This document shows positions 38,047 to 46,804 of a stretch of DNA of 64,000 nucleotides, piece after piece. The DNA comes from Pseudomonas khavaziana (lineage in GTDB: Bacteria; Pseudomonadota; Gammaproteobacteria; Pseudomonadales; Pseudomonadaceae). The notes below the pieces were generated by a model. It was not told where the DNA came from and made no database searches. It worked only from the letters and a program-made list of their open reading frames with translations. Made by a program: the position numbers and the translations under genes. Numbering within the stretch: the first letter of the stretch is position 1; each line of letters starts with the position of its first letter. The DNA is taken from NCBI RefSeq assembly GCF_019145205.1, contig NZ_JAHSTT010000003.1, forward strand, positions 372,001 through 436,000. Reading direction: 5' to 3'.

Positions 38047-38849
38047 AGTTGATTCTAGCCGAACCCTTCAAGACTCTTTGGGCCGGGCGCGATGCGTTCG
38101 CCGAGGTCGAGAAGCTGGAAGGCCAGGTGTTCCGCGAGCTGGCCGCTCGCCGTACGTTGCGTACGGTGGTCGAAGGCCAGCCTTATTTTGTGAAGATCCA
38201 CCGTGGCATCGGCTGGGGCGAAATCCTTAAGAACCTGGTTACGGCCAAGTTGCCGGTATTGGGCGCGGGCCAGGAGTGGCTGGCGATCCAGCGCTTGCAG
38301 GAACTCGGCGTGCCGACCATGACCGCCGTGGCGTTTGGCGAAAAAGGCAGTAACCCGGCGGACCAGCATTCGTTTATCGTCACCCGGGAACTGACCCCGA
38401 TTATCAGTCTGGAAGACTTGACCCTCGACTGGGTCAAGCAACCGCCCGTGCCAGCCATCAAGCATGCCTTGACCCTTGAACTGGCACGTACGGTCGGCGC
38501 AATGCACCGCGGCGGGGTCAATCATCGCGATTGCTACCTCTGCCATTTTCTGTTGCACACCGACCAGCCCATCAGCGTCGACAACCTCAAGCTGTCGGTG
38601 ATCGACCTGCACCGCGCCCAGGTGCGTGCGACGATACCCATGCGTTGGCGCAACAAAGACCTGGCCGGCCTGTATTACTCCGCCCTGGAGATCGGCTTGA
38701 CCCAGCGCGACAAACTGCGCTTTCTCAAGGCTTACTTCCAACAGCCGCTGCGCCAGATCCTGGCCGAGCAAACCGCGCTGTTGGCCGAATTGGAACGCAT
38801 GGCCGCGAAGCTCTATGCGCGCAAGCAACGATACGGGGATGCGCTCTGA
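38043..38849 (+). CDS. waaP: LPS core heptose(I) kinase WaaP
   Basis: A 268-residue eukaryote-like kinase that phosphorylates heptose I; the gene is essential in P. aeruginosa. The N-lobe has the ATP-site Lys in PYFVKIHRG. The catalytic loop is NHRDCYLCHFLL with the base Asp163, followed by the metal-binding Asp in VIDLHRAQ. All key residues are intact. It overlaps waaG (ATGA) and the next kinase gene (TGATG). Confidence 0.96.
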   Translation: MKLILAEPFKTLWAGRDAFAEVEKLEGQVFRELAARRTLRTVVEGQPYFVKIHRGIGWGEILKNLVTAKLPVLGAGQEWLAIQRLQELGVPTMTAVAFGEKGSNPADQHSFIVTRELTPIISLEDLTLDWVKQPPVPAIKHALTLELARTVGAMHRGGVNHRDCYLCHFLLHTDQPISVDNLKLSVIDLHRAQVRATIPMRWRNKDLAGLYYSALEIGLTQRDKLRFLKAYFQQPLRQILAEQTALLAELERMAAKLYARKQRYGDAL

Positions 38850-39583
38850 TGGCGGGTTGGAACCTGGAGCCTGCCTACGCCGCCCTGGCGGATGACTTCG
38901 GGAGCCTGGAAGCGGTCTTCGCCCTGCAAGGCGAGCGGCTGACCCGCGACCCGCTGTCGGAAGTGATCCGGGTGGAGCGGGGTGGGGTCAATTATTACGT
39001 CAAGCGCTATGTGGGCGCCGGTAAAGGCTTACGCCGCTATTTGGGCCGGCCGCGGGTCAAATCCGAATGGCAGAACCTCAAGCGTTTTGCCAAATGGGGC
39101 ATCCCTACGGCCGACGTAGTTGCCTGGGGCCTGGATCGCAAGGGCCTGGCCTACAACCGCGGCGCCATGATCACTCGTGAATTGCCCAGGACCGAAGACC
39201 TGTCGGTGCTGGCCGAGCGTAATGACGAACGCCTGAAGGACCCCCGCTGGGTCGATGGCATCAGCCGTCAGCTCGCTGAGTACACGCGGACCATGCACGA
39301 CCACCGTTTCACCCATAACGACTTGAAGTGGCGCAACCTGCTGGTGGACGACCAGCGCACCCTATACCTGATCGACTGCCCCAACGGCGATTTCTGGCGC
39401 GGTTTCTGGCTCAAGTACCGCATCACCAAGGACCTGGCCTGCCTGGACAAAGTCGCCAAGTATCACTTGTCGGCCACCCAGCGCCTGCGCTTCTACCTGC
39501 AATATCGCCAACGCTCGCACCTGACGGCGTCGGACAAACAGCGGATTCGCCACGTGGTGAAGTTTTTCGAGGGGCGCGAATGA
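38849..39583 (+). CDS. wapP: LPS core kinase (WapP-like)
   Basis: A 244-residue member of the same lipopolysaccharide kinase family. The N-lobe Lys is in NYYVKRYVG and the catalytic loop is FTHNDLKWRNLLV with a canonical Asp and Asn; LYLIDCPNGDF carries the metal Asp. In P. aeruginosa the genes after waaP (PA5008, PA5007; named wapP and wapQ, from memory) are needed for full inner-core phosphorylation. The start is at 38849, from the TGATG overlap with waaP. Confidence 0.85.
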   Translation: MAGWNLEPAYAALADDFGSLEAVFALQGERLTRDPLSEVIRVERGGVNYYVKRYVGAGKGLRRYLGRPRVKSEWQNLKRFAKWGIPTADVVAWGLDRKGLAYNRGAMITRELPRTEDLSVLAERNDERLKDPRWVDGISRQLAEYTRTMHDHRFTHNDLKWRNLLVDDQRTLYLIDCPNGDFWRGFWLKYRITKDLACLDKVAKYHLSATQRLRFYLQYRQRSHLTASDKQRIRHVVKFFEGRE

Positions 39584-40332
39584 GTGACTTCCTGGCGGCC
39601 GAAGACCGCGCTTTGCTTGAGCGCAACGGGCTGGCGACATTCGATGCCCTGTGGGCCAAGCAACTGGACGCGGTGGACGAGCCCAATACCAGCCAAGGCG
39701 GCTGGAGCAGCGTGTATCGCCTGGAACTTGAGGGTCAGGGTTACTACCTCAAGCGCCAGAGCAACTACCTGACCCGCACCTTGCACCGGCCGTTGGGCGA
39801 ACCCAGTTTTGCCCGTGAGTTTCGTAACATCAGCCTGTATCGGAAGCTGGGAATCCCGGCGTTGCAGGCGGCTTTCTTCGGCGAGCGCAAGGTCGCAGGC
39901 GAACGCCGGGCGATGTTGCTTACCCGCGCCCTGGATGGTTGGAACGACCTGGATTCGTTGCTGGAACAATGGCCGCAACTGAGCGATATCCAGCAGCGCG
40001 CAATCCTGCTGGCGTGCGGCAAGCTGGCGCGGCACCTGCACGGTGTTGGTCAGGTGCACGGCTGTTTTTACCCCAAGCATATTTTCCTGCAGGCCACCGC
40101 GCAGGGTTACGCCGCGCAGTTGATCGACCTGGAGAAAACCCGCCCGCTGTTGTTCGGCTGGCGGGACCGGGTCAAGGACCTGGAACCGCTGCTGCGCCGT
40201 GCGCCGCAATGGTCCGATGCGCAAGTGCGCCAACTGTTGGCAGCGTACCTTGAACAGCCCGAGGACAGTGCCTTGGTATCCACTTGGCTTCAACGCTTGA
40301 CTGCACGCCGTAGCCACAAGGAGAACCGCTGA
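39580..40332 (+). CDS. wapQ: LPS core kinase-like protein (WapQ-like), catalytic Asp replaced
   Basis: A 250-residue kinase-fold protein, third in the kinase series. The N-lobe Lys is in GYYLKRQSN and the metal-site Asp in LIDLEKTRP. The catalytic loop reads VHGCFYPKHIFL, with Cys162 where WaaP has the catalytic Asp (HRDCYLCH) and His where Asn is usual. It may use another base, act with a partner, or be a pseudokinase. ATGA overlap with the gene before and one-base overlap after. The name is given by gene order. Confidence 0.8.
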   Translation: MSDFLAAEDRALLERNGLATFDALWAKQLDAVDEPNTSQGGWSSVYRLELEGQGYYLKRQSNYLTRTLHRPLGEPSFAREFRNISLYRKLGIPALQAAFFGERKVAGERRAMLLTRALDGWNDLDSLLEQWPQLSDIQQRAILLACGKLARHLHGVGQVHGCFYPKHIFLQATAQGYAAQLIDLEKTRPLLFGWRDRVKDLEPLLRRAPQWSDAQVRQLLAAYLEQPEDSALVSTWLQRLTARRSHKENR

Positions 40333-41792
40333 TGCGTTTATCCGAGCTGAAAAAGATTGGCCGTTCCCCCAGCCTGCCGTTGACTATCGACTTGGCAGAT
40401 GCCGCAGGCCCAGGGCAGTTGCAACTGCTGAGCCTATTGCGGGTGTTGCCGGGGCAGCGCTACGTGGGCGCGGCTGTTTGGCGCGGTCGCCCGGTGTTGG
40501 CCAAGCTACTGGTAGGCAGCAAGGCGGCGCGGCATTTTCAGCGCGAGCTCAAGGGCGTGCGTTTGTTGGCCGAGCAGGGCCTGACCACGCCGCTGTTGCT
40601 GGCCGATGGCTTGCAGGATGGCGAGGGCGGCTGGCTGCTGTTTGAGTTTATCGAGGGCGCCCAAAGCCTGGCCGACGCCTGGCTCGCCGTCGAGAGCCTG
40701 CCGCCGCTTGCGGACGAACAAACCGCCGTGCTCGCCGAAGCGCTGGGTGCGATTGCCCAGATGCACGCCAAAGGCCTGTGGCAGGAAGACCTGCACCTGG
40801 ACAATCTGCTGCGCCAGGATGGCAAGTTGTATTTGATCGATGGCGCCGGTATTCGTGTCGAGGAGCCGGGCAAGCCGCTGTCGCGCAATCGAGTGCTGGA
40901 AAACCTCGGGGTGTTTTTTGCCCAGTTGCCGAAAAGCCTCGAGCCCTTTACCGAAGAATTGCTGGTGTATTACCTGCTCGGCAATGGCGAGCATGCCTTG
41001 CCGCTGGAAGCCCTGGAAAAGCAGGTACGCAAAGTCAGCGCCTGGCGCTTGAAAGATTTCCTCGACAAGACCGGTCGCGAGTGCACGCTGTTCAGCGTGG
41101 TACGTGGCGCCTTTGCCCTGCGTGCGATCCGACGCGAAGAAGAGGCGGCCATGCTGCCGGTGCTGGAGCAGGCGGATGCGTTGCTTGATCAGGGCCACCT
41201 GTACAAGACCGGCGGCGCGGCCAGCGTGGGCAAGGTCGAGGTGGCCGGTCGGCCGCTGGTGATCAAGCGCTACAACATCAAGGGCTTTGCCCACTGGCTC
41301 AGGCGCTTTTGGCGGCCGAGCCGCGCCTGGCATTCCTGGCGCGAAGGCAACCGCCTGGCGTTCCTCGGTATCGCCACGCCCAAGCCGCTGGCGGTATTGG
41401 AGAAGCGCTTTTTATGGTTGCGCAGCCGTGCTTACCTGATCACGGAGTTCCTGCCTGGGCCGGACATCATCGAGCGCTTCGCGCCGTATGTTGAGCAAGG
41501 TGATGCGCCTGAAAGCGAGCTGATGGCGCTGGAGCATCTATTCGCAGAGTTGATTCGCGAGCGTATCAGCCACGGCGACTTCAAGGGGCATAACCTGTTT
41601 TGGAACGACGGCTGCTGGGCGATGATCGACCTGGACGCGATGTGTCAGCACAGCTCCATCGCCAGCTTCGCTGCGGCGTATGCCAAGGATCGTGCGCGGT
41701 TTATGCGCAATTGGCCGCAGGGAAGTGCGTTGTATCAAGTGATTGATCAGCGTTTGCCTAAAGAGACGGATGTTTTGGCGGGCCTGGTTTAA
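40332..41792 (+). CDS. Tandem-lobe LPS core kinase (PA5006-like)
   Basis: A 486-residue protein made of two kinase-like units. Unit 1 (about 1-260) has a catalytic loop LWQEDLHLDNLL and LIDGAG. Unit 2 (about 275-486) has the N-lobe Lys in PLVIKRYNI, the loop ISHGDFKGHNLF and MIDLDAM. Both loops keep the catalytic Asp and the following Asn. It is the last gene of the waaF operon. The PAO1 neighbour PA5006 is of this type (memory); the sugar phosphorylated is not known to me. Confidence 0.8.
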   Translation: MRLSELKKIGRSPSLPLTIDLADAAGPGQLQLLSLLRVLPGQRYVGAAVWRGRPVLAKLLVGSKAARHFQRELKGVRLLAEQGLTTPLLLADGLQDGEGGWLLFEFIEGAQSLADAWLAVESLPPLADEQTAVLAEALGAIAQMHAKGLWQEDLHLDNLLRQDGKLYLIDGAGIRVEEPGKPLSRNRVLENLGVFFAQLPKSLEPFTEELLVYYLLGNGEHALPLEALEKQVRKVSAWRLKDFLDKTGRECTLFSVVRGAFALRAIRREEEAAMLPVLEQADALLDQGHLYKTGGAASVGKVEVAGRPLVIKRYNIKGFAHWLRRFWRPSRAWHSWREGNRLAFLGIATPKPLAVLEKRFLWLRSRAYLITEFLPGPDIIERFAPYVEQGDAPESELMALEHLFAELIRERISHGDFKGHNLFWNDGCWAMIDLDAMCQHSSIASFAAAYAKDRARFMRNWPQGSALYQVIDQRLPKETDVLAGLV

Positions 41793-41810
41793 GAGCACGC
41801 TTGAGGTCCA

Positions 41811-41904
41811 AATGTGGGAGGGGGCTTGCCCCCCGATGCGGGGCGTCAGTGAATGTTTCTGTAACTGATCCACCGCTATCGGGAGCAAGCCCCCTCCCAC
41901 ATTA
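41811..41904. repeat. REPIN, family A
   Basis: Inverted arms of the GTGGGAGGGGGCTTGC family around a variable middle. It follows the kinase operon and may close it, as no other terminator is seen. Confidence 0.9.
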
Positions 41905-41929
41905 GAATTGATATTCAGCCCCAGCCCCC

Positions 41930-42095
41930 TCGTACCACGATCGCCCCGCCGGCGTTGCTGACATACCGGCAGGTCGAGCGTCGGGCTGGCGCTGCGCGAG
42001 CCGGTGATCACGCTGGGGTCGAGGGTCAGCGTTGCGTCGCCGGCCAGGGCTGTGGTGCACAAGCCCAGTGCAAGCAGGGCGGCGGGATCGGACGC
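41930..42095 (-). pseudogene. Remnant of a TonB-dependent receptor gene (N-terminal part)
   Basis: Read on the minus strand, about 35 codons give LLALGLCTTALAG then DATLTLDPSVITGSRSA and SPTLDLPV. This looks like the end of a signal peptide and the mature N-terminus (TonB-box region) of a TonB-dependent outer-membrane receptor. No start codon precedes it (a TAG stop lies 13 codons before the LCTT segment) and after DLPV the frame becomes meaningless. An out-of-frame piece nearby reads SNAGGAIVVRGG, plug-domain-like. Most likely an old deletion relic; identity rests on my recognition of the motif. Confidence 0.45.
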
Positions 42096-42179
42096 TTCCT
42101 ACACAAAATTGCGCCCAGCAGAGCCTGTGGATAACGGTTCGGAGTGTTAGCTTTCAGTCCCTCAACTGGAGAAGCAAGC

Positions 42180-42515
42180 ATGAAGACTGGAATGGCGAGG
42201 CTGTGGGCGCTGGTAGGCAGCCTGTTGCTGCTGGCCGGCTGCGGTACCGTGACAACGGTGTTGCGTGACGATGGGGTCGCAATCCGGGAGCTCAAGGCGA
42301 AAAAAACCTACTGCCAGTCCGTTCCACGTGTCTACAGCGGCGTGGCTTATGACCTGTGCGTACTGCATGCACCGCCCAATTCCGCAGGTGGCCTCGCGCT
42401 GGACGGTATTCCCTGGGCCTTTATCGATGTGCCGATCTCCGCCGTGCTGGATACCCTTGCCTTGCCTTACACCCTCTACCGGCAAAACGCCGACGGTAGC
42501 CTCGAACTGCAGTAG
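42180..42515 (+). CDS. YceK/YidQ-type small lipoprotein
   Basis: A 111-residue exported lipoprotein. The signal ends in a lipobox LLAGC with the lipidated Cys at 21, and the next residue is Gly, so outer-membrane sorting is likely. The mature part has VYSGVAYDLCVLHAPP and a DGIPWAFIDVPISAVLDTLALPYTLYRQ ending, which match the YceK/YidQ (DUF1375) family of unknown role; YceK has been linked to osmoprotection in E. coli (memory). Start 42180 has GGAG eight bases upstream. Confidence 0.85.
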   Translation: MKTGMARLWALVGSLLLLAGCGTVTTVLRDDGVAIRELKAKKTYCQSVPRVYSGVAYDLCVLHAPPNSAGGLALDGIPWAFIDVPISAVLDTLALPYTLYRQNADGSLELQ

Positions 42516-42564
42516 CCCTCCGAGCCTGGCGCGCGCCGCTAACAGCTTCCCCCTGCTTTTAAGC

Positions 42565-42570
42565 TATAAT
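42565..42570 (+). promoter_or_regulatory. -10 box upstream of the carbamoyltransferase gene
   Basis: A perfect TATAAT at 42565-42570, preceded by GC. No convincing -35 lies 16-18 bp upstream. It would give a leader of about 85 nt before the GTG start at 42662. Confidence 0.5.
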
Positions 42571-42661
42571 CCCGCCCTTTAGCTGTTTCTCGCCCAGGCG
42601 AGAGGCACACTTTTTTCAGGCGCGACCCGCCTGCATGCAGACTAAAAGAGGCTAGACCCCT

Positions 42662-44419
42662 GTGGCATTGACGATTCTTGGCCTGTCCGGCGCCCTTAGC
42701 CATGATCCTTCCGCAGCCCTGTATATCGACGGCAAGCTGATTGCGGCCGCCGAAGAAGAGCGCTTCGTACGCGACAAACATGCAAAGAACCGCATGCCCT
42801 ACGAGTCGGCGAAGTTCTGCCTGGAACAGGCCGGCATCAAGCCTTCCGACGTTGACGTAGTGGCGATCCCGTTCGCCCCGATCAGCCTGTTCGGCGAGGC
42901 GCGCTGGCACTACGCCAAGCGCTACTGGTACGCCCCGGACCGTGCCCTCGACGCGATCCTGATGGGCAACCGTCGCTACAAGCGCTATCGCAACAAGATC
43001 GTCTGGTGCCTGGAGCAATTGGGTTTCGACCCGAAGAAAATCAAGATCGAACCGGTTGAACACCACCTGGCCCACGCTTCCAGTGCCTACCACTGCTCGG
43101 GCTTTCAGGAAAAGACCGCGATCCTGGGCATCGACGGCAAGGGTGAGTACGCCACCACGTTCTTCGGCTACGGCGAAAACGGCAAGATCCACAAGATCAA
43201 GGAATTCTACGATCCAGACTCCCTCGGCGGCCTGTACGGCGCAATCACCGAGTTCCTCGGTTTCGAGATGCTCGACGGTGAATTCAAGGTCATGGGCATG
43301 GCGCCCTATGGTGATGCCAGCAAGTACGACTTCTCGCGCCTGGCCTCGTTTGAAAACGGCGAACTGCTGATCAACACCGACTACGCCAACGTCATCGGCC
43401 TGCGCCGTTATAAAGAGAAGGGCAAGGGTTTCTACTTCTCGCCGAAACTGATCGAGTGGCTGGGCCCCAAGCGCGAAGGCGACATCGCCGACGAGCCGTA
43501 CATCCACTACGCGGCCAGCATGCAGGCGCTGTTCGAAAAGCTGGCCCTGCAGATGATCGATTACTACCTGGGTGACATCCTCAAGGACACCGGCAAGCTG
43601 GCCTTCGCCGGTGGCTGTGCGCTGAACGTCAAGCTGAACCAGAAGATCATCGCCCGTGACGACGTGAAAGAGCTGTTCGTACAGCCCGCTTCCGGCGATG
43701 CCGGTACAGCAGTCGGTGCGGCGGCCTACGTGTCCCACGCCCGTGGTGTACCGGTTGAGAAGATGGAGCACGTCTACCTCGGCCCGTCCTACAGCAATGA
43801 AGACGTGATCGCCGCCTGCGCCAAGCACGCGAGCAAGCCGAACTGGCGCAAGATCGAGAACATGCCGCAGCGCATCGCCAGGATCATGGTGGACGGCAAC
43901 CCCGTGGCCTGGTTCCAGGGACGCATGGAGTTCGGCCCGCGTGCCCTGGGCGGCCGTTCGATCATCGGTTGCCCGAGTGCGACCGGCGTGGCTGACCGCA
44001 TCAACCACCAGATCAAGTTCCGCGAGCGCTGGAGGCCTTTCTGCCCGTCGATGCTCGACACCGTGGCCCCGCAGATGATCAAGGTCGATCACCCGGCGCC
44101 GTTCATGACCTTCACCTTTGAAGTCGCCGAAGAGTGGAAGACCCGCGTGCCGGAAGTGGTGCATGAAGATGGTACGTCCCGCGCCCAGGTGCTCAAGCGC
44201 GAATACAACCCGCGCTACTACGACATGATGAAAGAGCTGGAAGTGCTGACCGGTAACGGTGTGTCGCTGAACACCTCGCTCAATCGTCGTGGCGAAGCGA
44301 TGATCTGCTCGCCGACCGATGCGTTGAACATGTTCTTCGGCTCCGACCTGCAGTACCTGATCATGGAAGACATCCTCGTGGTCAAGGACGGCGTGGACCC
44401 TTATGACGCCGTGGTTTAA
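42662..44419 (+). CDS. wapO: LPS core carbamoyltransferase (NodU/CmcH family)
   Basis: A 585-residue carbamoyltransferase that in P. aeruginosa is thought to place the 7-O-carbamoyl group on heptose II. The N-terminal Kae1-like half has LGLSGALSHDPSAALYIDGK and the metal-binding EHHLAHASSAYHCSGF. The C-terminal half has the nucleotide-site FAGGCALNVKLNQ and GRMEFGPRALGGRSIIG. The start is GTG with GAGG 10 bases upstream. The next gene begins at the base after the stop. The symbol follows PA5005 as I recall it. Confidence 0.9.
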   Translation: MALTILGLSGALSHDPSAALYIDGKLIAAAEEERFVRDKHAKNRMPYESAKFCLEQAGIKPSDVDVVAIPFAPISLFGEARWHYAKRYWYAPDRALDAILMGNRRYKRYRNKIVWCLEQLGFDPKKIKIEPVEHHLAHASSAYHCSGFQEKTAILGIDGKGEYATTFFGYGENGKIHKIKEFYDPDSLGGLYGAITEFLGFEMLDGEFKVMGMAPYGDASKYDFSRLASFENGELLINTDYANVIGLRRYKEKGKGFYFSPKLIEWLGPKREGDIADEPYIHYAASMQALFEKLALQMIDYYLGDILKDTGKLAFAGGCALNVKLNQKIIARDDVKELFVQPASGDAGTAVGAAAYVSHARGVPVEKMEHVYLGPSYSNEDVIAACAKHASKPNWRKIENMPQRIARIMVDGNPVAWFQGRMEFGPRALGGRSIIGCPSATGVADRINHQIKFRERWRPFCPSMLDTVAPQMIKVDHPAPFMTFTFEVAEEWKTRVPEVVHEDGTSRAQVLKREYNPRYYDMMKELEVLTGNGVSLNTSLNRRGEAMICSPTDALNMFFGSDLQYLIMEDILVVKDGVDPYDAVV

Positions 44420-45316
44420 ATGCTGAACCGCTTCCAGGGCTGGCGTGAACGTGGCTGGGCGCCTGTCGAGGCCGAGGTTTACGCTCAGGCCTGGCAGCGT
44501 TATGGCGGCAGCCTGGCGACTCATCCGCAGGTGATCGAGCGGTTGGCTGACCTGGCGCAGATTCCGGTGCGCTATCTGGGTTGGGAACAAGGTGGCGAAC
44601 TCAAGGGGGCGATCGCCACCTGGGGACGCGACCTTGCTCTCTCCAAGGAAGTGCTCAAGCGCAGCGGCAAGAAGGGCCTGTTTGACCTGGGCAACGCTGA
44701 GATCATCCTGCCGATTGCCGCCGATGCGCAGGTGCCGTTGCGGCATCGTGCGCGCTACCTGTCGGCGCTGAACGAGGGGCGCGTCAGCACCCTCAAGCCC
44801 CAGGCAGAGCAATTGGCCATGGCGCGCACGCCCGAAGAACTGTCGAAGAAGTTTCGCTACAACCAGCGCCGCGAATTGCGTTTGCTGGAAGAAGCGGGCG
44901 GCGTAGTGCGGGCGGTCAGTGAGTTTTCCAGCGTGGAGTTGGCGGCGATTTATTGCGACCTGTTCCAGCGCCGCTGGGGCTTTCCGGCAGCAGGCGCGGC
45001 GCGCCTGGCCGAGGTATTGGAGTTGCTCAAGGAGTTCCTGTTCGGCTCGGTGCTGTTTCTCAATGACGCCGCGATTGCGGTGCAGTTGGTGTATCAGGTG
45101 CAGTCCAATGAGTGGTTCAGCGCCGAGTACGTCAACGGTGGCGTCGACCCGGAAACCCGCGCATTCAGCCCCGGCAGCGTGCTGAGTTTCCTCAATACCC
45201 AAAGCGCGTGGGAACAGGCGCGGGCGTCGAACAAGTCGCTGCGTTTCTCCTTCGGGCGTTCCGACCGTGAGTACAAGGAGCGCTGGTGCAACCCGGTGCC
45301 GGTGTTCAGCGTATGA
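44420..45316 (+). CDS. mig-14: Mig-14-like antimicrobial peptide resistance protein
   Basis: A 298-residue protein of the Mig-14 family, which carries a GNAT-type acyltransferase fold. In Salmonella and P. aeruginosa it helps survival against cationic antimicrobial peptides and is linked to the inner membrane. Visible blocks are LSKKFRYNQRRELRLLEE and NEWFSAEYVNGGVDPETR. Its substrate is unknown. It starts one base after the carbamoyltransferase stop and its stop overlaps the dnpA start (ATGA), so it is part of the core-decorating run. Confidence 0.88.
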   Translation: MLNRFQGWRERGWAPVEAEVYAQAWQRYGGSLATHPQVIERLADLAQIPVRYLGWEQGGELKGAIATWGRDLALSKEVLKRSGKKGLFDLGNAEIILPIAADAQVPLRHRARYLSALNEGRVSTLKPQAEQLAMARTPEELSKKFRYNQRRELRLLEEAGGVVRAVSEFSSVELAAIYCDLFQRRWGFPAAGAARLAEVLELLKEFLFGSVLFLNDAAIAVQLVYQVQSNEWFSAEYVNGGVDPETRAFSPGSVLSFLNTQSAWEQARASNKSLRFSFGRSDREYKERWCNPVPVFSV

Positions 45317-46719
45317 GTCGCAAGCAGCAGCTGCTCAAGCGCCATCGGCGCAACAAGCGTATCGCGCTGTTGATCGGCTTGCTGGTGTTGGTGGCAGCCG
45401 GCGTCCTGGTGGCTTGGTGGTTGCCGCTGCTGCTGGCGGTGCTGCTGTGGGCGGCCCATGAAGCCTGGTTTGCCGATCACCTGTTTTACTCGCCCAAAGA
45501 CAGCTACGGCTACGCGTTCCCGGTCGGCAGCGAACAGTCCGGCCTGCGCCTGGAGGCGGGGCGGCTGCTGTTGGACACGCCTCTGGCGGCCGATGAAACC
45601 CTGATCGTGGGTGTCGATTTGAAAAGCACCTGGTTTGGGCGGTTCCTCGACCCTGCGGTGGACGTTTTGGGCCTGGAGATGCCGGATCGACAAGTCTTCG
45701 AGCGCGGCGTCGCCGGGCGGCGTTACCTGAACCTGACAGGCGCCGCCGAAGCCTTGGCGGCGGGCAATATCAGGTTGCGCGGGCGTTTCTGCCGGATCAA
45801 GGGCCAGCCGATACTCTGGCGCTTTCGCCAGCCGGACTATCGCCAGCACCGGGTGATGGTCATCGCGCCTCACGCCGACGATGCCGAGCTGGCGGCGTTC
45901 AGCCTCTACAGTCAGGCGCGTGAAAGCTGGATCGTGACCCTGACCGCCGGTGAAGTTGAAGCCGAACATTACCAGCACATGGGGCTTCCCAGAGCTGAAG
46001 CCGCCCGCCTCAAGGGCCGCCTGCGTGCCTGGGACAGCATCGCCGTGCCGCGTTGGGCTGGCGTGCCCGAGACGCAGTGTGTGCAATTGGGCTACTTCTG
46101 CATGCAGTTGCAGGCCATGCAGGCAGCGCCGGATCAGCCCATGGCTTCGCGCGAAGCTGACTTAAGCGATACGCGGTTGTTTCGTCAGTTCAACGGCTTT
46201 GCATTGCCGGGGGATATGGACGGCGCGCCGACCTGGCACAACTTGATCGCTGACCTGCGGGCACTGCTGCTAAAGGCGCGGCCCCAGGTGATCGTGTTGC
46301 CCACGCCATTGCTTGACCCCCACGCGGACCACATCAGTGCCCATGCGGCGATCCTGGAAGCCCTGCAAGGCCTGGAGTGGCAGCCCGACACATTGCTCGG
46401 CTACGCCAATCACCTGCATGATAACGACCGCTGGCCCATGGGTGATTCGGGGGCTGGCGTAGCGCTGCCGCCGCGTTTTGAGAGTGCGGTCGAGATGGAG
46501 CCTTGCAGCTTTGCGCTCAGTTTGAGTCTGCAGCAGGACAAGGCCATGGCATTGGGCATGATGCATGACCTGCAACCGCCAGCGCCGTTCAAGCGCCGGG
46601 TGCGCAGGTGGTTGCAGCAACTGCTGGCGGGCCGCAAGCCGTCGCCCTACGGCGAGAACGAATTCTTTCGCAAGGCCGTGCGCCGTCACGAGCTGTTGTG
46701 GGTCCTGAAGAGGGACTGA
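45313..46719 (+). CDS. dnpA: De-N-acetylase DnpA (PIG-L/LmbE family)
   Basis: A 468-residue protein. One or two membrane helices lie near the N-terminus (about 20-50, ALLIGLLVLVAAGVLVAWWL). A PIG-L deacetylase domain starts at about residue 180 with the zinc motif PHADDAEL, and the later HADH of the domain lies in LLDPHADHISAHA. The P. aeruginosa gene (PA5002) influences persister formation with fluoroquinolones. Start 45313 follows from the ATGA overlap with mig-14; an upstream in-frame ATG at 45286 lies within mig-14. Confidence 0.9.
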   Translation: MSRKQQLLKRHRRNKRIALLIGLLVLVAAGVLVAWWLPLLLAVLLWAAHEAWFADHLFYSPKDSYGYAFPVGSEQSGLRLEAGRLLLDTPLAADETLIVGVDLKSTWFGRFLDPAVDVLGLEMPDRQVFERGVAGRRYLNLTGAAEALAAGNIRLRGRFCRIKGQPILWRFRQPDYRQHRVMVIAPHADDAELAAFSLYSQARESWIVTLTAGEVEAEHYQHMGLPRAEAARLKGRLRAWDSIAVPRWAGVPETQCVQLGYFCMQLQAMQAAPDQPMASREADLSDTRLFRQFNGFALPGDMDGAPTWHNLIADLRALLLKARPQVIVLPTPLLDPHADHISAHAAILEALQGLEWQPDTLLGYANHLHDNDRWPMGDSGAGVALPPRFESAVEMEPCSFALSLSLQQDKAMALGMMHDLQPPAPFKRRVRRWLQQLLAGRKPSPYGENEFFRKAVRRHELLWVLKRD

Positions 46720-46804
46720 GAGCCTATTGAAGGCAGGCCGGTATTTGCCTGTCGCCCTTTTTACCGGGCTGCGTGCCCGTAGCCAGATCGCTGCATGGAG
46801 AGTT

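Noticed and set aside
42539-45202. An 887-codon minus-strand frame opposite the carbamoyltransferase and mig-14
   Set aside because: Shadow of two well-recognised genes; no conserved motif.
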